From Paraburkholderia rhynchosiae (GTDB lineage: Bacteria > Pseudomonadota > Gammaproteobacteria > Burkholderiales > Burkholderiaceae), in contig NZ_PNXY01000018.1 of the NCBI RefSeq assembly GCF_002879865.1, positions 87,990 to 151,989 of the forward strand: a DNA stretch of 64,000 nucleotides. Reading direction: 5' to 3'. Position 1 is the first letter of the stretch. Each line of letters opens with the position of its first letter. Both the position numbers and the translations under genes were made by a program. The notes under the pieces were generated by a model. That model saw nothing but the letters and a program-made list of their open reading frames with translations. It did not search any database and was not told the origin of the DNA. Shown piece after piece: positions 15,197 to 24,232 of the stretch.

Positions 15197-16777
15197 TTAC
15201 TCCGTTGCCGCGCGTCGCATCGACCAGCCGCGAGCCGCGCGCGCCTGCGCCCGGACCTGGTGCCGCACTTCTACGGCGATGCCGCGGCCCGGCGCATCGG
15301 CGACGAATGTGTCGAGCAGTTCGCGCACATCGTGGTCGACGAAATCGGCGCGCGTTGCATCGACGATCAAGGTCGCGCCGTCGGGAATCTGCTGCAAATA
15401 GTGCTTGAGCGGCACCTTGCCCAGAAACGACACGTCCTTGCGAAACGACAGCAGGTAATGATCGCCGTGTTGCGCGAGCACGATCGGGCGGCGCAGATTC
15501 GCATACAGCGCGAGCAGCACGCTGCACAGAATGCCGAGCACGATGCCGATCAGCAGATCGGTCGCGAGCACGCCAACCAGCGTGACAATAAACGGTGCGA
15601 ACGGCGCGAAGCCTTGCTTCGCTATCGCGACGAACAGTGACGGCTTGGCGAGCTTCAGCCCCGTGAAAATCAGGATCGCCGCGAGACAGGAAAGCGGAAT
15701 GAGATTGATGACGCTCGTCAGCGCAAACACGCTGACGAGCAGCAGCACGCCGTGAATGATCGCCGACAGACGGCTCTGCGCGCCGGCATGCACGTTCGCG
15801 GAACTGCGCACGATCACGGACGTAATCGGCAAGCCGCCAATCGCGCCGGCAATCAGATTGCCCACGCCTTGCGCTTTCAGTTCGCGATCCGGCGGCGCGG
15901 GGCGTCGTTCCGGGTCGATCTGCTCGACCGCTTCGAGGCTCAGCAAGGTTTCGAGACTTGCGACAATCGCGAGCGTAATGGCCACGCGCCATACGTCGGG
16001 ATTAACCAGTTGCGCAAAATGCGGCCCGAAGTCGGCCCACTCGAGCGCGACGCCCAACGCGGCGAACGATTCGAGCGGCGGCAACGCGACGCGATGTTCG
16101 GCGGCTGGCGCGATCGACGGCGCAAGCATGTGCAGCAGCAACGTCGCGCCAATGCCGAGCAGCACCACGGCGAGCGGTGCGGGAACCATGCGTACGAGCG
16201 CAAAGCGGCGCATTGCACGCGTTTCCCAGCCAATGAGGATGGCCAGCGACAGCAGCGTGATCGCGCACGCCACCAGCGAGACCGAACCGAACGGCGCCAG
16301 GATCGTGCCAGCCGCCTGCGCGGCGGTGGGCGCATTCGCTGCCGCTTGTCCGCCGAACAGGCCGAGCGCGAGCGGGAATTGCTTGACGATCAGCAGGATG
16401 CCGATAGCGGCGAGCATGCCCTTGATGACCGGCGACGGTACATATGCAGCGAAGCGGCCCGCCTTGAGCATCCCGAAGCCGAACTGGATCATGCCGGACA
16501 GCAGCACGGCCGCGAGGAATGCGGAGAAGCTGCCAAGCTGCGCGATGCCGTCGACGACAATCACGACGAGACCTGCCGCCGGGCCGCTGACGCTCAGGCG
16601 CGAGCCGCTCAGCACGGCGACGACCAGCCCGCCGACGATGCCCGAGACAAGCCCGGCAAACGGCTCGACGCCCGATGCATTTGCAATGCCTAGACAGAGC
16701 GGCAGAGCCACCAGAAAAACGACCGTGCCCGCAAGCACGTCGCGCTGAAACGTAGAGAAAAAAGCTCGAAGGTTCAT
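15197..16777 (-). CDS. SulP family inorganic anion transporter, candidate bicarbonate transporter
   Basis: A 526-residue SLC26/SulP permease. The N-terminal ~420 residues have 10-14 hydrophobic segments starting VLAGTVVFLVALPLCLGIA and including the family segments SVSGPAAGL and GNLIAGAIGGLPITSVIVRSS. The C-terminal ~95 residues form a short STAS-like domain (GATLIVDATRADFVDHDVRELLDTF). The upstream gene encodes a beta-carbonic anhydrase, so HCO3- is a likelier substrate than sulfate, as in BicA-type systems. This is inferred from context; SulP substrate cannot be read from the fold. Confidence 0.9.
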   Translation of the reverse strand: MNLRAFFSTFQRDVLAGTVVFLVALPLCLGIANASGVEPFAGLVSGIVGGLVVAVLSGSRLSVSGPAAGLVVIVVDGIAQLGSFSAFLAAVLLSGMIQFGFGMLKAGRFAAYVPSPVIKGMLAAIGILLIVKQFPLALGLFGGQAAANAPTAAQAAGTILAPFGSVSLVACAITLLSLAILIGWETRAMRRFALVRMVPAPLAVVLLGIGATLLLHMLAPSIAPAAEHRVALPPLESFAALGVALEWADFGPHFAQLVNPDVWRVAITLAIVASLETLLSLEAVEQIDPERRPAPPDRELKAQGVGNLIAGAIGGLPITSVIVRSSANVHAGAQSRLSAIIHGVLLLVSVFALTSVINLIPLSCLAAILIFTGLKLAKPSLFVAIAKQGFAPFAPFIVTLVGVLATDLLIGIVLGILCSVLLALYANLRRPIVLAQHGDHYLLSFRKDVSFLGKVPLKHYLQQIPDGATLIVDATRADFVDHDVRELLDTFVADAPGRGIAVEVRHQVRAQARAARGWSMRRAATE

Positions 16778-16859
16778 AGTGTCGGTGCAGTAATGGGTGA
16801 TGCCTGATGACAGGCGAGGGCTGAACCGGATAGGACCCGGCTCTGGCTGTGCATTGGCA

Positions 16860-17495
16860 TCAGGCCGCGCTATGAACGGCTGTCGCGCAGGTCATCGCGT
16901 CGTCGGCCTCGTAGCCGGACGTGAGCACCTTGATGCGTCCGTCTTCGAGCGCGAAAATCCAGCCGTGCACGAGCGGTGCCGGTTCGGCGTCCCGCACGAT
17001 CGCATTCGCCCGTAGCTGACGCACCTGTTCGAGCACGTTCAACTCGGCGAGGCGGTCGACGCGTTCGCGTTCGCTCGCATGTCCGCCGAGTTCGTCGCGA
17101 TGAGTTCTGGCAAGCGTGCAGAGCGGCGCGATACGGCGATTCACGTGCGGCAGGCTCGGATCCGGCGGCAGCAGCGAGGCGCGCACGCCGCCGCAGCCGT
17201 AATGTCCGCAGACGATCACGTGACCGACCTTGAGCACGCGCACTGCATATTCGAGAACGCTCGCCGAGTTGTCGTCGTCGGGATGGAAGAGATTGGCGAT
17301 GTTGCGGTGAACGAACAGGTCGCCCGGCTCGCAATGCGTGATGGTTTCGGCGGGCACCCGGCTGTCCGAGCAGCCGATCCACAGCACATGCGGGTTTTGA
17401 CCGCGCACCAGATCGCGGAAAAACTCAGGGTTGCGCTCGGCGGTTTCGTGCGCCCATGCGACGTTGGCGACGAGAAGGCGTTTGGGACGATTCAT
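16860..17495 (-). CDS. can: Beta-class carbonic anhydrase
   Basis: A 211-residue zinc enzyme interconverting CO2 and bicarbonate. Zinc ligands are Cys42, His98 and Cys101 (CSDSR at 42-46, HYGC at 98-101), with the Asp44-Arg46 dyad. The ATG at 17495 follows GGAG by 9 bases; upstream ATGs at 17510 and 17522 have no ribosome binding site. It precedes the SulP gene by 82 bases on the same strand and probably feeds or drains its bicarbonate pool. Confidence 0.94.
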   Translation of the reverse strand: MNRPKRLLVANVAWAHETAERNPEFFRDLVRGQNPHVLWIGCSDSRVPAETITHCEPGDLFVHRNIANLFHPDDDNSASVLEYAVRVLKVGHVIVCGHYGCGGVRASLLPPDPSLPHVNRRIAPLCTLARTHRDELGGHASERERVDRLAELNVLEQVRQLRANAIVRDAEPAPLVHGWIFALEDGRIKVLTSGYEADDAMTCATAVHSAA

Positions 17496-17667
17496 CGATA
17501 GCGGCTCCATAAAGGGGCGCATCGTCCGGTGCAGGAATCACGGCGGAGCCGTGTGGTCCGCCGCAGAGTCGGCAGCGGACCAGCACCGGATCGATACTTA
17601 CAAAAGCCTTTCTATCAAAAATTAATCGCTTGTGTGTGAAATAAAATTCGCCGTCATGCGCAATAAA

Positions 17668-17697
17668 TAAAAAAAAGCCGCCTTGGGGGCGGCTTTC
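17668..17697 (-). terminator. Rho-independent terminator after the BamE-like lipoprotein gene
   Basis: On the minus strand AAAGCCGCC and GGCGGCTTT pair around a short C-rich loop and are followed by a long T-run. It lies about 35 bases after the lipoprotein gene stop. Confidence 0.8.
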
Positions 17698-17729
17698 GGA
17701 GAGGCATGCATAGTGAATGACAGCAGCGC

Positions 17730-18281
17730 CTAGAACAGGTTCCGGCGGTCTGGATCGTGCAGCGGATCGGGCGTTTTTTGCGTGAGACGCAGCACGCCCT
17801 GGTCGTCGAAATAAAAGCTGAACATCATGTACCAGACGTTGTCTTCGAGGTAGCGATACGTCCACACCTCGCGCTTCATCAACGGGAAGTAGGACGTCTC
17901 CACCGGGCGGCCAAAATTCACCAGCACGTCGCTCCTCGTCCATTTGCCGACCTCCGCGCGATAGAACTCGTTCGGCTGCAATACCTGACGTACGTTGATG
18001 ATCTTGCCGGACGCGTCGATGTCGGCGGCCGTGGTGGTTTCGCCCATCGGCTGCGTGGGCCACATCAGCCGCTTGCCGCCGTTAGGCAAATCGTAGATTT
18101 CGCGTGGAGGACCGAGGCGCGCGACGATCGTCGATTCGTCCGCACCTTGTTGATATTGCTGCCAGGGCTGCACGCAGCCGGCGAGCGCCAATGCGCTCAG
18201 GCAGGCCAGCGCCGCGCGCCGTATGTGCGCGGCAGCCGGCGCCCCGATCGAGGCCGCCTTGACGTGATGGCGGTTCAACAT
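17730..18281 (-). CDS. Putative outer-membrane lipoprotein, BamE/SmpA-like
   Basis: A 183-residue exported lipoprotein. A basic N-terminus and hydrophobic core lead to lipobox LALAGC with the lipidated Cys36. The mature part has two short repeats of the STIVARLGPPREIYDLPNGGKR type, with a second copy around SDVLVNFGRPVETSYFP. Such repeats recall the BamE/OmlA fold. The true BamE is normally shorter, so the exact role is unknown. It is a single gene with its own terminator, divergent from the ABC binding protein gene. Confidence 0.78.
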   Translation of the reverse strand: MLNRHHVKAASIGAPAAAHIRRAALACLSALALAGCVQPWQQYQQGADESTIVARLGPPREIYDLPNGGKRLMWPTQPMGETTTAADIDASGKIINVRQVLQPNEFYRAEVGKWTRSDVLVNFGRPVETSYFPLMKREVWTYRYLEDNVWYMMFSFYFDDQGVLRLTQKTPDPLHDPDRRNLF

Positions 18282-18486
18282 GAAATCCTCCGATGGCTTT
18301 TAAGTAGCGGTTTTTATCATCAAGACGGAATATTTTGACACGTGCGGCGGTAAAAGATTTGCGCCGTCTACGGGCTGGCCGGCGCAATAACAGTACCGCA
18401 GCAGCACGACAACGGCTTCGGCGGCTTGCTTATTCCGTCTCGAACGACCTATGATCCGCGCTTCGACGATTGAGGCGGGACGGACG

Positions 18487-19773
18487 ATGGCAACGTGGCA
18501 AAGGACGGCGGCAGCGGCATTGGCGGCAATCTCAGTGACGGTGACGGGCTATGCCGTCGCCGCTGAAAGGGCGGCGAATCCCTCGGGCGCGCCCATCCAG
18601 TTGGCGCTGATCGAGGGCATGTCCGGTCCGTTTGCGAACGCGGGCGCGGCGGTGGAGCGCAACCTGCGCTTCGGCGTGGAGCAGGTCAACGCGCGCGGCG
18701 GCGTGAAGCTGGCCGACGGCGCGCATCCGCTGGAACTCGTCGTGCTTGACAGCAAGGGCGGCACCGAAGAGGCGCTCACGCAACTGCGCGCGGCCGCGGA
18801 CCGCCACATCGGCTACATCCTGCAGGGCAATAGCTCGGCGGTCGCGGCGGCGCTCGTCGGCGCGATCGACAAGCAGAACAGCCGCGAGCCGGGCAACCGC
18901 GAGCTGTTCCTCAATTATTCCGCCGACGACCCCGCGTTGACCAACGCCAACTGCAGCTTCTGGCACTTCCGCTTCGACGCGCATGCGGGCATGCGGATGA
19001 ATGCGCTCGCCGACGTCATTCAGCGCGACAAGGCGGTGAAGAAGGTGTACCTGCTGAATCAGGACTACAGCTTCGGGCATGACGTCAGCAGCCTCGCGCG
19101 TTCGGCGCTGGCGTCGAAGCGTCCCGATATTGCAGTGGTAGGCGACGAGTTCCATCCGATTGGCCGCGTGAAGGACTTCGCGCCGTACGTTGCGAAAATC
19201 CGCGCGAGCGGCGCCGATGCCGTGATCACGGGCAATTGGGGTAACGATCTGACGCTCCTCGTGAAGGCGGCGCGCGAGCAGGGTCTCGACACGAAGTTCT
19301 ACACGTTCTATGGCAACAGTCTCGGCGCGCCGGCTGCGTTGGGCGAGGCCGGCGTCGGGCACGTGATCGCCGTGGCGGACTGGCATCCGAATGCGGGCGG
19401 CGCGGCTTCCGATGCGTGGTACGAGGCCTTTCGCACCCGTTTCCCGGCCGCGCAGGACGACTATCCGGTATTGCGCATGTCCTTGATGATCGAAACCCTG
19501 GCCGCGGCGATGAACCGCGCGAAGAGCGCCGATCCTGCAGCAGTCGCCCGGGCGCTGGAAGGCATCCGATTCGACAACGGCTTCCATGCGTCGTGGATGC
19601 GGGCGGATGACCATCAATTGATCCAGCCCCTCTACGTGATGGAGATGGATAAAGCCGGCACGCGCGGTGTGCATTTCGATAACGAGGGCTCCGGTTTCGG
19701 CTTCCGCACGGTGCTGGCGTTGCCGGCGGAACGCACCGTCCCGCCGACCGTCTGCAAGATGAAGCGGCCGTGA
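18487..19773 (+). CDS. Periplasmic ABC transporter substrate-binding protein (branched-chain amino acid/urea type)
   Basis: A 428-residue type I periplasmic binding protein of the LivK/Peripla_BP_6 family. A Sec signal peptide (about residues 1-25, ending AVAA) precedes PIQLALIEGMSGPFANAG, the usual first strand and ligand loop. Further family motifs are GYILQGNSSAVAAAL and VYLLNQDYSFGHDV. ATG 18487 is chosen over 18451 because it begins directly before the signal peptide. No permease or ATPase gene is adjacent, so its transporter partner must be elsewhere or it serves as a sensor. The ligand is unknown. Confidence 0.88.
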   Translation: MATWQRTAAAALAAISVTVTGYAVAAERAANPSGAPIQLALIEGMSGPFANAGAAVERNLRFGVEQVNARGGVKLADGAHPLELVVLDSKGGTEEALTQLRAAADRHIGYILQGNSSAVAAALVGAIDKQNSREPGNRELFLNYSADDPALTNANCSFWHFRFDAHAGMRMNALADVIQRDKAVKKVYLLNQDYSFGHDVSSLARSALASKRPDIAVVGDEFHPIGRVKDFAPYVAKIRASGADAVITGNWGNDLTLLVKAAREQGLDTKFYTFYGNSLGAPAALGEAGVGHVIAVADWHPNAGGAASDAWYEAFRTRFPAAQDDYPVLRMSLMIETLAAAMNRAKSADPAAVARALEGIRFDNGFHASWMRADDHQLIQPLYVMEMDKAGTRGVHFDNEGSGFGFRTVLALPAERTVPPTVCKMKRP

Positions 19774-19837
19774 ATGACCGTGCCCGGCATGGCGAGCGGG
19801 TTGTTTCGCGCCCGCTGTTCGGCCCGGCACAGCAGGG

Positions 19838-19866
19838 TTCGCGGCCGATTCGGGCTGTGCTACAAT
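19838..19866 (+). promoter_or_regulatory. Predicted promoter of rpsO
   Basis: TACAAT (19861-19866) is a good -10. A weak TTCGCG (19838-19843) sits 17 bases upstream. The leader to rpsO would be about 145 bases. Confidence 0.5.
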
Positions 19867-19908
19867 ACGCGTCCCGTTGCGGTGCCGGCTGTCATACAAG
19901 CTGTAGTT

Positions 19909-19942
19909 GCAGTGGTTGTACAGGGGCAGTAGTTGTATAGGG
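19909..19942 (+). repeat. Two tandem 17-bp repeats in the rpsO leader
   Basis: GCAGTGGTTGTACAGGG (19909-19925) is followed directly by GCAGTAGTTGTATAGGG (19926-19942), differing at two positions. A shorter related segment (CTGTAGTTGCA) precedes them. They lie between the predicted promoter and rpsO. Confidence 0.8.
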
Positions 19943-20016
19943 CGCTGTTTCGCACGGGTAACCCACGGCACGGCCTTTCTTCCGTGACCGCCTGTCTAGT
20001 TCTCAAGGAAATCGAC

Positions 20017-20289
20017 ATGTCCGCAGTTGATACAAGCAAGAAGTCCGAAGTCGTTGCGCAATTCGCACGCGCAGCCAACGACACCGGCTCCCCCGAAGTT
20101 CAGGTCGCGCTGCTCACGACCCGCATCAACGAACTGACCGTTCACTTCAAGGCACACGCGAAAGATCACCACAGCCGCCGCGGTCTGCTGCGCATGGTGA
20201 GCCGCCGCCGTAAGCTGCTCGACTACCTGAAGGGTAAGGACGCGGATCGTTACCGCGCACTGATCGAGAAGCTGGGTCTGCGTAAGTAA
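20017..20289 (+). CDS. rpsO: 30S ribosomal protein S15
   Basis: A 90-residue S15, a primary 16S rRNA binding protein of the small subunit platform. Recognisable segments are NDTGSPEVQVALLTTRINELT, the HFKAHAKDHHSRRGLL loop that contacts 16S rRNA, and the terminal IEKLGLRK. The ATG at 20017 follows AAGGAA by 6 bases; an ATG at 19933 in frame is too far upstream. S15 often represses its own translation by binding its leader. The pairing with pnp downstream is conserved across proteobacteria. Confidence 0.97.
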   Translation: MSAVDTSKKSEVVAQFARAANDTGSPEVQVALLTTRINELTVHFKAHAKDHHSRRGLLRMVSRRRKLLDYLKGKDADRYRALIEKLGLRK

Positions 20290-20310
20290 TCGGCTAGTCG
20301 TTCAGCAAGA

Positions 20311-20349
20311 TGCCTGTGTCAGTTCCACTGATACAGGCATTTTGTTTTT
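20311..20349 (+). terminator. Rho-independent terminator after rpsO
   Basis: TGCCTGTGTCAG pairs with CTGATACAGGCA (one G-T pair) around TTCCA and is followed by TTTTGTTTTT. Read-through into pnp is expected, as in E. coli. Confidence 0.8.
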
Positions 20350-20643
20350 GCACGGTGTGCTTCATGTGAGGTGCACTGCCTGTTGTCCGCAGTGGCGTGC
20401 AGGTTCATGCGGCGGGGCAGGAAGCAGTAAAGCAGTAGAAAAAGCAAGCAGTAGAAAAGGCAGCAAAAATTGGAACATGGCCGGGCTTCAGGGCGGAGCT
20501 TTGTGTCATTCCAGCGGTTCGCGCGCGTACTCAACGTAGGGCGTGGTTCTCTGGAATGGCATAACACTACTCTTCCCATGCGGCGCCGGTCCTGGCGTTG
20601 CCGCGCCGCTTCTGGTCCGCGCGGCATTACGATGAGGAAAGCA
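20350..20643 (+). other. rpsO-pnp intergenic region with a long-range inverted repeat
   Basis: No gene is supported here. TGTCATTCCAG (20504-20514) can pair with CTGGAATGGCA (20551-20561) to make an 11-bp stem with one wobble. The large loop also has GC-rich inner sequence. In enterobacteria the pnp leader forms a stem cut by RNase III for PNPase autocontrol. This repeat is a candidate counterpart, which is inference. Confidence 0.45.
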
Positions 20644-22791
20644 ATGACTATGTTCAATAAGATCGTCAAAGAGTTTAAATGGGGACAACATAACGTTCGC
20701 CTCGAAACCGGCGAAATCGCTCGCCAGGCGAGCGGCGCGGTAATTGTCGACGTCGAAGACACCGTTGTGCTGGCCACCGTGGTCGGTGCCAAGACGGCGA
20801 AACCGGGTCAGGACTTCTTCCCGCTGACCGTCGACTACCTCGAGAAGACCTACGCCGCCGGCAAGATCCCGGGCGGCTTCTTCCGCCGCGAAGGCCGTCC
20901 GTCGGAAGGCGAAACGCTGATCTCGCGCCTGATCGACCGTCCGCTGCGCCCGCTGTTCCCGGAAGGCTTCTACAACGAAGTCCAGGTCGTGATCCACGTC
21001 CTGTCGCTGAACCCGGAAATTCCCGCTGACATTCCCGCGCTGATCGGCGCGTCGGCGGCGCTCGCCATCTCCGGTCTGCCGTTCAACGGCCCGGTCGGCG
21101 CTGCACGCGTGGCCTATATCAACAACGAATATGTGTTGAACCCGACGCGTCCGCAAATGAAGGAATCGGCGCTGGACCTGATCGTCGCCGGTACGGAACG
21201 CGCGGTGCTGATGGTGGAATCGGAAGCGCAGCAACTGAGCGAAGAAGTGATGCTCGGCGGCGTGGTGTTCGGCCATGAGCAGATGCAGATCGCGATCGAC
21301 GCGATCCACGATCTGGTCCGCGAAGGCGGCAAGCCCGAATGGGATTGGCAACCGGCGGCGAAGAATGAGCCGCTGATCGCGCGCGTGACGGAACTGGCGC
21401 AAGCCAACCTGCTCGCGGCTTATCAGCTCCGCGACAAGCAGGCGCGTTCGGCCAAGCTGAAGGAAGTCTACGCAGCGACGTCGGCGCAGCTCGAGCAGGA
21501 CGCGGCAGCAGCCGGCACCGTGGCGGCCGACAAGGCAACCGTCGGCAACGTGCTGTTCGACATCGAAGCAAAGATCGTCCGTACGCAGATCCTGAACGGC
21601 GAACCGCGTATCGACGGCCGCGACACGCGCACCGTGCGCCCGATCGAAATCCGTACCGGCGTGCTGCCGCGTACGCACGGCTCGGCGCTGTTCACGCGCG
21701 GCGAAACGCAGGCGCTGGTGGTGGCAACGCTCGGCACCAAGGGCGACGAGCAGAACATCGACGCGCTCGAAGGCGAGTACCGCGAACGCTTCATGCTTCA
21801 CTACAACATGCCTCCGTTCGCGACCGGCGAAACGGGCCGCGTTGGTTCGCCGAAGCGTCGTGAAATCGGTCACGGGCGTCTGGCCAAGCGCGCGCTGGCT
21901 GCCTGCCTGCCGAGCGCCGACGAATTCGGCTACTCGATTCGCGTCGTGTCGGAAATCACGGAATCGAACGGTTCTTCGTCGATGGCTTCGGTGTGCGGCG
22001 GCTGCCTCGCGCTGATGGACGCCGGCGTGCCGATGAAGGCGCACGTCGCCGGCATCGCCATGGGCCTGATCCTGGAAGGCAACAAGTTCGCGGTGCTGAC
22101 CGACATTCTCGGCGACGAAGATCACCTCGGCGACATGGACTTCAAGGTGGCGGGCACCGAGCAAGGCGTGACCGCGCTGCAGATGGACATCAAGATCCAG
22201 GGCATCACGAAGGAAATCATGCAGGTCGCCCTCGCGCAAGCGAAGGAAGGCCGTATGCATATTCTCGGCAAGATGACCTCCGCGGTGTCTGGCGCGAACA
22301 CGCAACTGTCGGAGTTCGCACCGCGCATGATCACCATCAAGATCAATCCGGAGAAGATCCGCGACGTGATCGGCAAGGGTGGCTCGGTGATCCGCGCGCT
22401 GACCGAAGAAACCGGCACGACGATCGATATTTCGGACGACGGTGTTGTGACCATCGCGAGCACCAGCAGCGAAGGCATGGCCGAAGCGAAGAAGCGTATC
22501 GAGAACATCACGCTGGAAGTCGAAGTGGGCCAGGTGTACGAAGGCACGGTGCTCAAGCTGCTCGATTTCGGCGCGATCGTGAACATTCTGCCGGGCAAGG
22601 ACGGTCTGCTGCACATCTCCGAAATCGCCAACGAGCGTATCAAGGACATCAACGACTACCTGAAGGACGGCCAGCAAGTGAAGGTCAAGGTCATCCAGAC
22701 GGACGAAAAGGGTCGTGTGCGTTTGTCGGCGAAGGCGTTGCTGAACGATGGCGCGCCGAGCGCGCCGCAGGGCGAACCGACGCCGCAGTAA
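20644..22791 (+). CDS. pnp: Polyribonucleotide nucleotidyltransferase (PNPase)
   Basis: A 715-residue 3'-5' exoribonuclease of the RNA degradosome. It starts MTMFNKIVKEFKWGQHNVRLETGEIARQ-like. Two RNase PH domains (about 1-225 and 310-545) flank the helical linker. A KH domain with GKGG near 577-580 and an S1 domain (GQVYEGTVLKLLDFGAIVNI onwards) close the protein. The ATG at 20644 follows AGGA by 5 bases; the open frame extends upstream to 20470 without translation signals. Ends at a strong terminator. Confidence 0.96.
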   Translation: MTMFNKIVKEFKWGQHNVRLETGEIARQASGAVIVDVEDTVVLATVVGAKTAKPGQDFFPLTVDYLEKTYAAGKIPGGFFRREGRPSEGETLISRLIDRPLRPLFPEGFYNEVQVVIHVLSLNPEIPADIPALIGASAALAISGLPFNGPVGAARVAYINNEYVLNPTRPQMKESALDLIVAGTERAVLMVESEAQQLSEEVMLGGVVFGHEQMQIAIDAIHDLVREGGKPEWDWQPAAKNEPLIARVTELAQANLLAAYQLRDKQARSAKLKEVYAATSAQLEQDAAAAGTVAADKATVGNVLFDIEAKIVRTQILNGEPRIDGRDTRTVRPIEIRTGVLPRTHGSALFTRGETQALVVATLGTKGDEQNIDALEGEYRERFMLHYNMPPFATGETGRVGSPKRREIGHGRLAKRALAACLPSADEFGYSIRVVSEITESNGSSSMASVCGGCLALMDAGVPMKAHVAGIAMGLILEGNKFAVLTDILGDEDHLGDMDFKVAGTEQGVTALQMDIKIQGITKEIMQVALAQAKEGRMHILGKMTSAVSGANTQLSEFAPRMITIKINPEKIRDVIGKGGSVIRALTEETGTTIDISDDGVVTIASTSSEGMAEAKKRIENITLEVEVGQVYEGTVLKLLDFGAIVNILPGKDGLLHISEIANERIKDINDYLKDGQQVKVKVIQTDEKGRVRLSAKALLNDGAPSAPQGEPTPQ

Positions 22792-22805
22792 AGCGGTAGC
22801 GGCAC

Positions 22806-22841
22806 AACGGCCGGCAGCGCGAATGCGCGCCGGCCGTTTTT
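22806..22841 (+). terminator. Rho-independent terminator after pnp
   Basis: AACGGCCGGC (22806-22815) and GCCGGCCGTT (22829-22838) form a 10-bp perfect stem that encloses GCGC/GCGC pairs. TTTTTC follows. It lies 15 bases after the pnp stop. Confidence 0.85.
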
Positions 22842-23042
22842 CATGATGGGTTCAGGGTGGATTGCGTTGCAGATGGATGCCGGCTCTGGCAAGCGGGCAA
22901 TCCGCTTTCGCGCGGCGGCTTTATTTGCGGCTTTGTCTGAAGTTCGCGCGACTCGTGCTTGATTGCCGGGATGCGGCGACAATGCAGGTGAACGCGGACG
23001 AACGCGGGTGTGCAACGCAATCCAATCTTGGAGTTGACGCAG

Positions 23043-24059
23043 ATGAAAGCGATCGAAATCACCGAATTCGGAGCACCGGAAGTCCTTAAGCTCGCGGAGC
23101 GGCCTACGCCGCAGCCGAAAGCGGGCGAGGTGCTGATCAAGGTGGCGGCGTCCGGCATCAACCGTCCTGATGTGTTTCAGCGCAAGGGCGGCTACGCGCC
23201 GCCTCCGGGCGCGTCGGACCTGCCGGGGCTGGAAGTGGCGGGCGAGATCGTCGGCGGCGACATCGACGCGAAGCACAATCCGTTCGGCCTGAAAATCGGC
23301 GATCGCGTGTGTGCATTGCTGGCGGGCGGCGGTTACGCCGAGTACGCGGTTGCGCCGCTGTTGCAATGCCTGCCGGTGCCCACGGGTCTGTCGGATGTCG
23401 AGGCGGCGTCGCTGCCGGAGACTTTCTTCACCGTGTGGAGCAATGTCTTCGATCGCGCGCAGCTCGGCAAAGGCGAGGGCGGGTCGAACGAAACCTTGCT
23501 GGTGCAAGGCGGCTCGAGCGGCATCGGCGTGACCGCGATCCAGATTGCGCATGCGCTCGGTTTCCGCGTGTTCGCCACTGCGGGATCGGACGAAAAGTGT
23601 CGGGCGTGCGAAGCGCTGGGCGCCGAGCGTGCCATCAACTACAAGACGGAAGATTTCGTCGAAGTCATCAAGTCGCTAACCAACGACCGTGGCGTCGACG
23701 TGGTCCTCGACATGGTGGCGGGCAGCTACGTGTCGCGCGAACTGACGGCTCTCGCGGACGGCGGACGCATCGTGCTGATTGCGTTGCTGGGCGGCGCGAA
23801 GGCGGAGTTGAACCTCAACGAGGTGCTGCGCCGCCGCTTGACGGTAACCGGTTCGACGCTGCGCGCGCGGCCAATCGAGTTCAAGGCGAAAATCGCTGCG
23901 CAACTCAAGGAACTGGTGTGGCCGCATCTGCAGGACGGCCGGATCAAGCCCGTGGTGCATCGCGTGTTTCCCGCGGCCCAGGCCGCCGACGCGCATGCGC
24001 TGATGGAAAGCAGCACACATGTCGGCAAAATTGTGCTGACTTGGGGTCAGGACGCTTGA
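23043..24059 (+). CDS. NAD(P)H quinone oxidoreductase, zinc-free MDR family
   Basis: A 338-residue medium-chain dehydrogenase/reductase of the quinone oxidoreductase (QOR/PIG3-like) branch. The GroES-like N-terminal domain starts MKAIEITEFGAPEVLKL and has the family stretch ASGINRPDVFQRKGGYAPP. The Rossmann domain carries QGGSSGIGVTAIQIA for NADPH. Catalytic zinc ligands are absent, as usual in QORs. The ATG at 23043 follows GGAG by 10 bases. It sits between pnp and tpiA, a conserved position in Burkholderiaceae, with no clear functional link to either. Confidence 0.92.
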   Translation: MKAIEITEFGAPEVLKLAERPTPQPKAGEVLIKVAASGINRPDVFQRKGGYAPPPGASDLPGLEVAGEIVGGDIDAKHNPFGLKIGDRVCALLAGGGYAEYAVAPLLQCLPVPTGLSDVEAASLPETFFTVWSNVFDRAQLGKGEGGSNETLLVQGGSSGIGVTAIQIAHALGFRVFATAGSDEKCRACEALGAERAINYKTEDFVEVIKSLTNDRGVDVVLDMVAGSYVSRELTALADGGRIVLIALLGGAKAELNLNEVLRRRLTVTGSTLRARPIEFKAKIAAQLKELVWPHLQDGRIKPVVHRVFPAAQAADAHALMESSTHVGKIVLTWGQDA

Positions 24060-24098
24060 TGCGGGTCGTTCGGTAGGAGTCGGTGCTTATGTGCTCGT

Positions 24099-24127
24099 TT
24101 GACCCGATCTCCCCCAAGCAGTAAAAT
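24099..24127 (+). promoter_or_regulatory. Predicted sigma-70 promoter of tpiA
   Basis: TTGACC (24099-24104) and TAAAAT (24122-24127) have a 17-base spacer. Transcription would start about 100 bases before tpiA. Confidence 0.7.
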
Positions 24128-24232
24128 TGCGCGTTTTGCGCACGCCGCATGAATCCGAAAGGCGGATTGTAAGCGCAAACAATGCCCGCCGCCAAAGCAG
24201 GACAAGCAGACGACAAGGGGCAAGACGAGACG

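Noticed and set aside
20506..22677. 723-codon open frame on the minus strand across pnp
   Set aside because: It is the antisense shadow of a GC-rich conserved gene; composition is His/Arg/Asp-rich without any domain, and pnp is certain.
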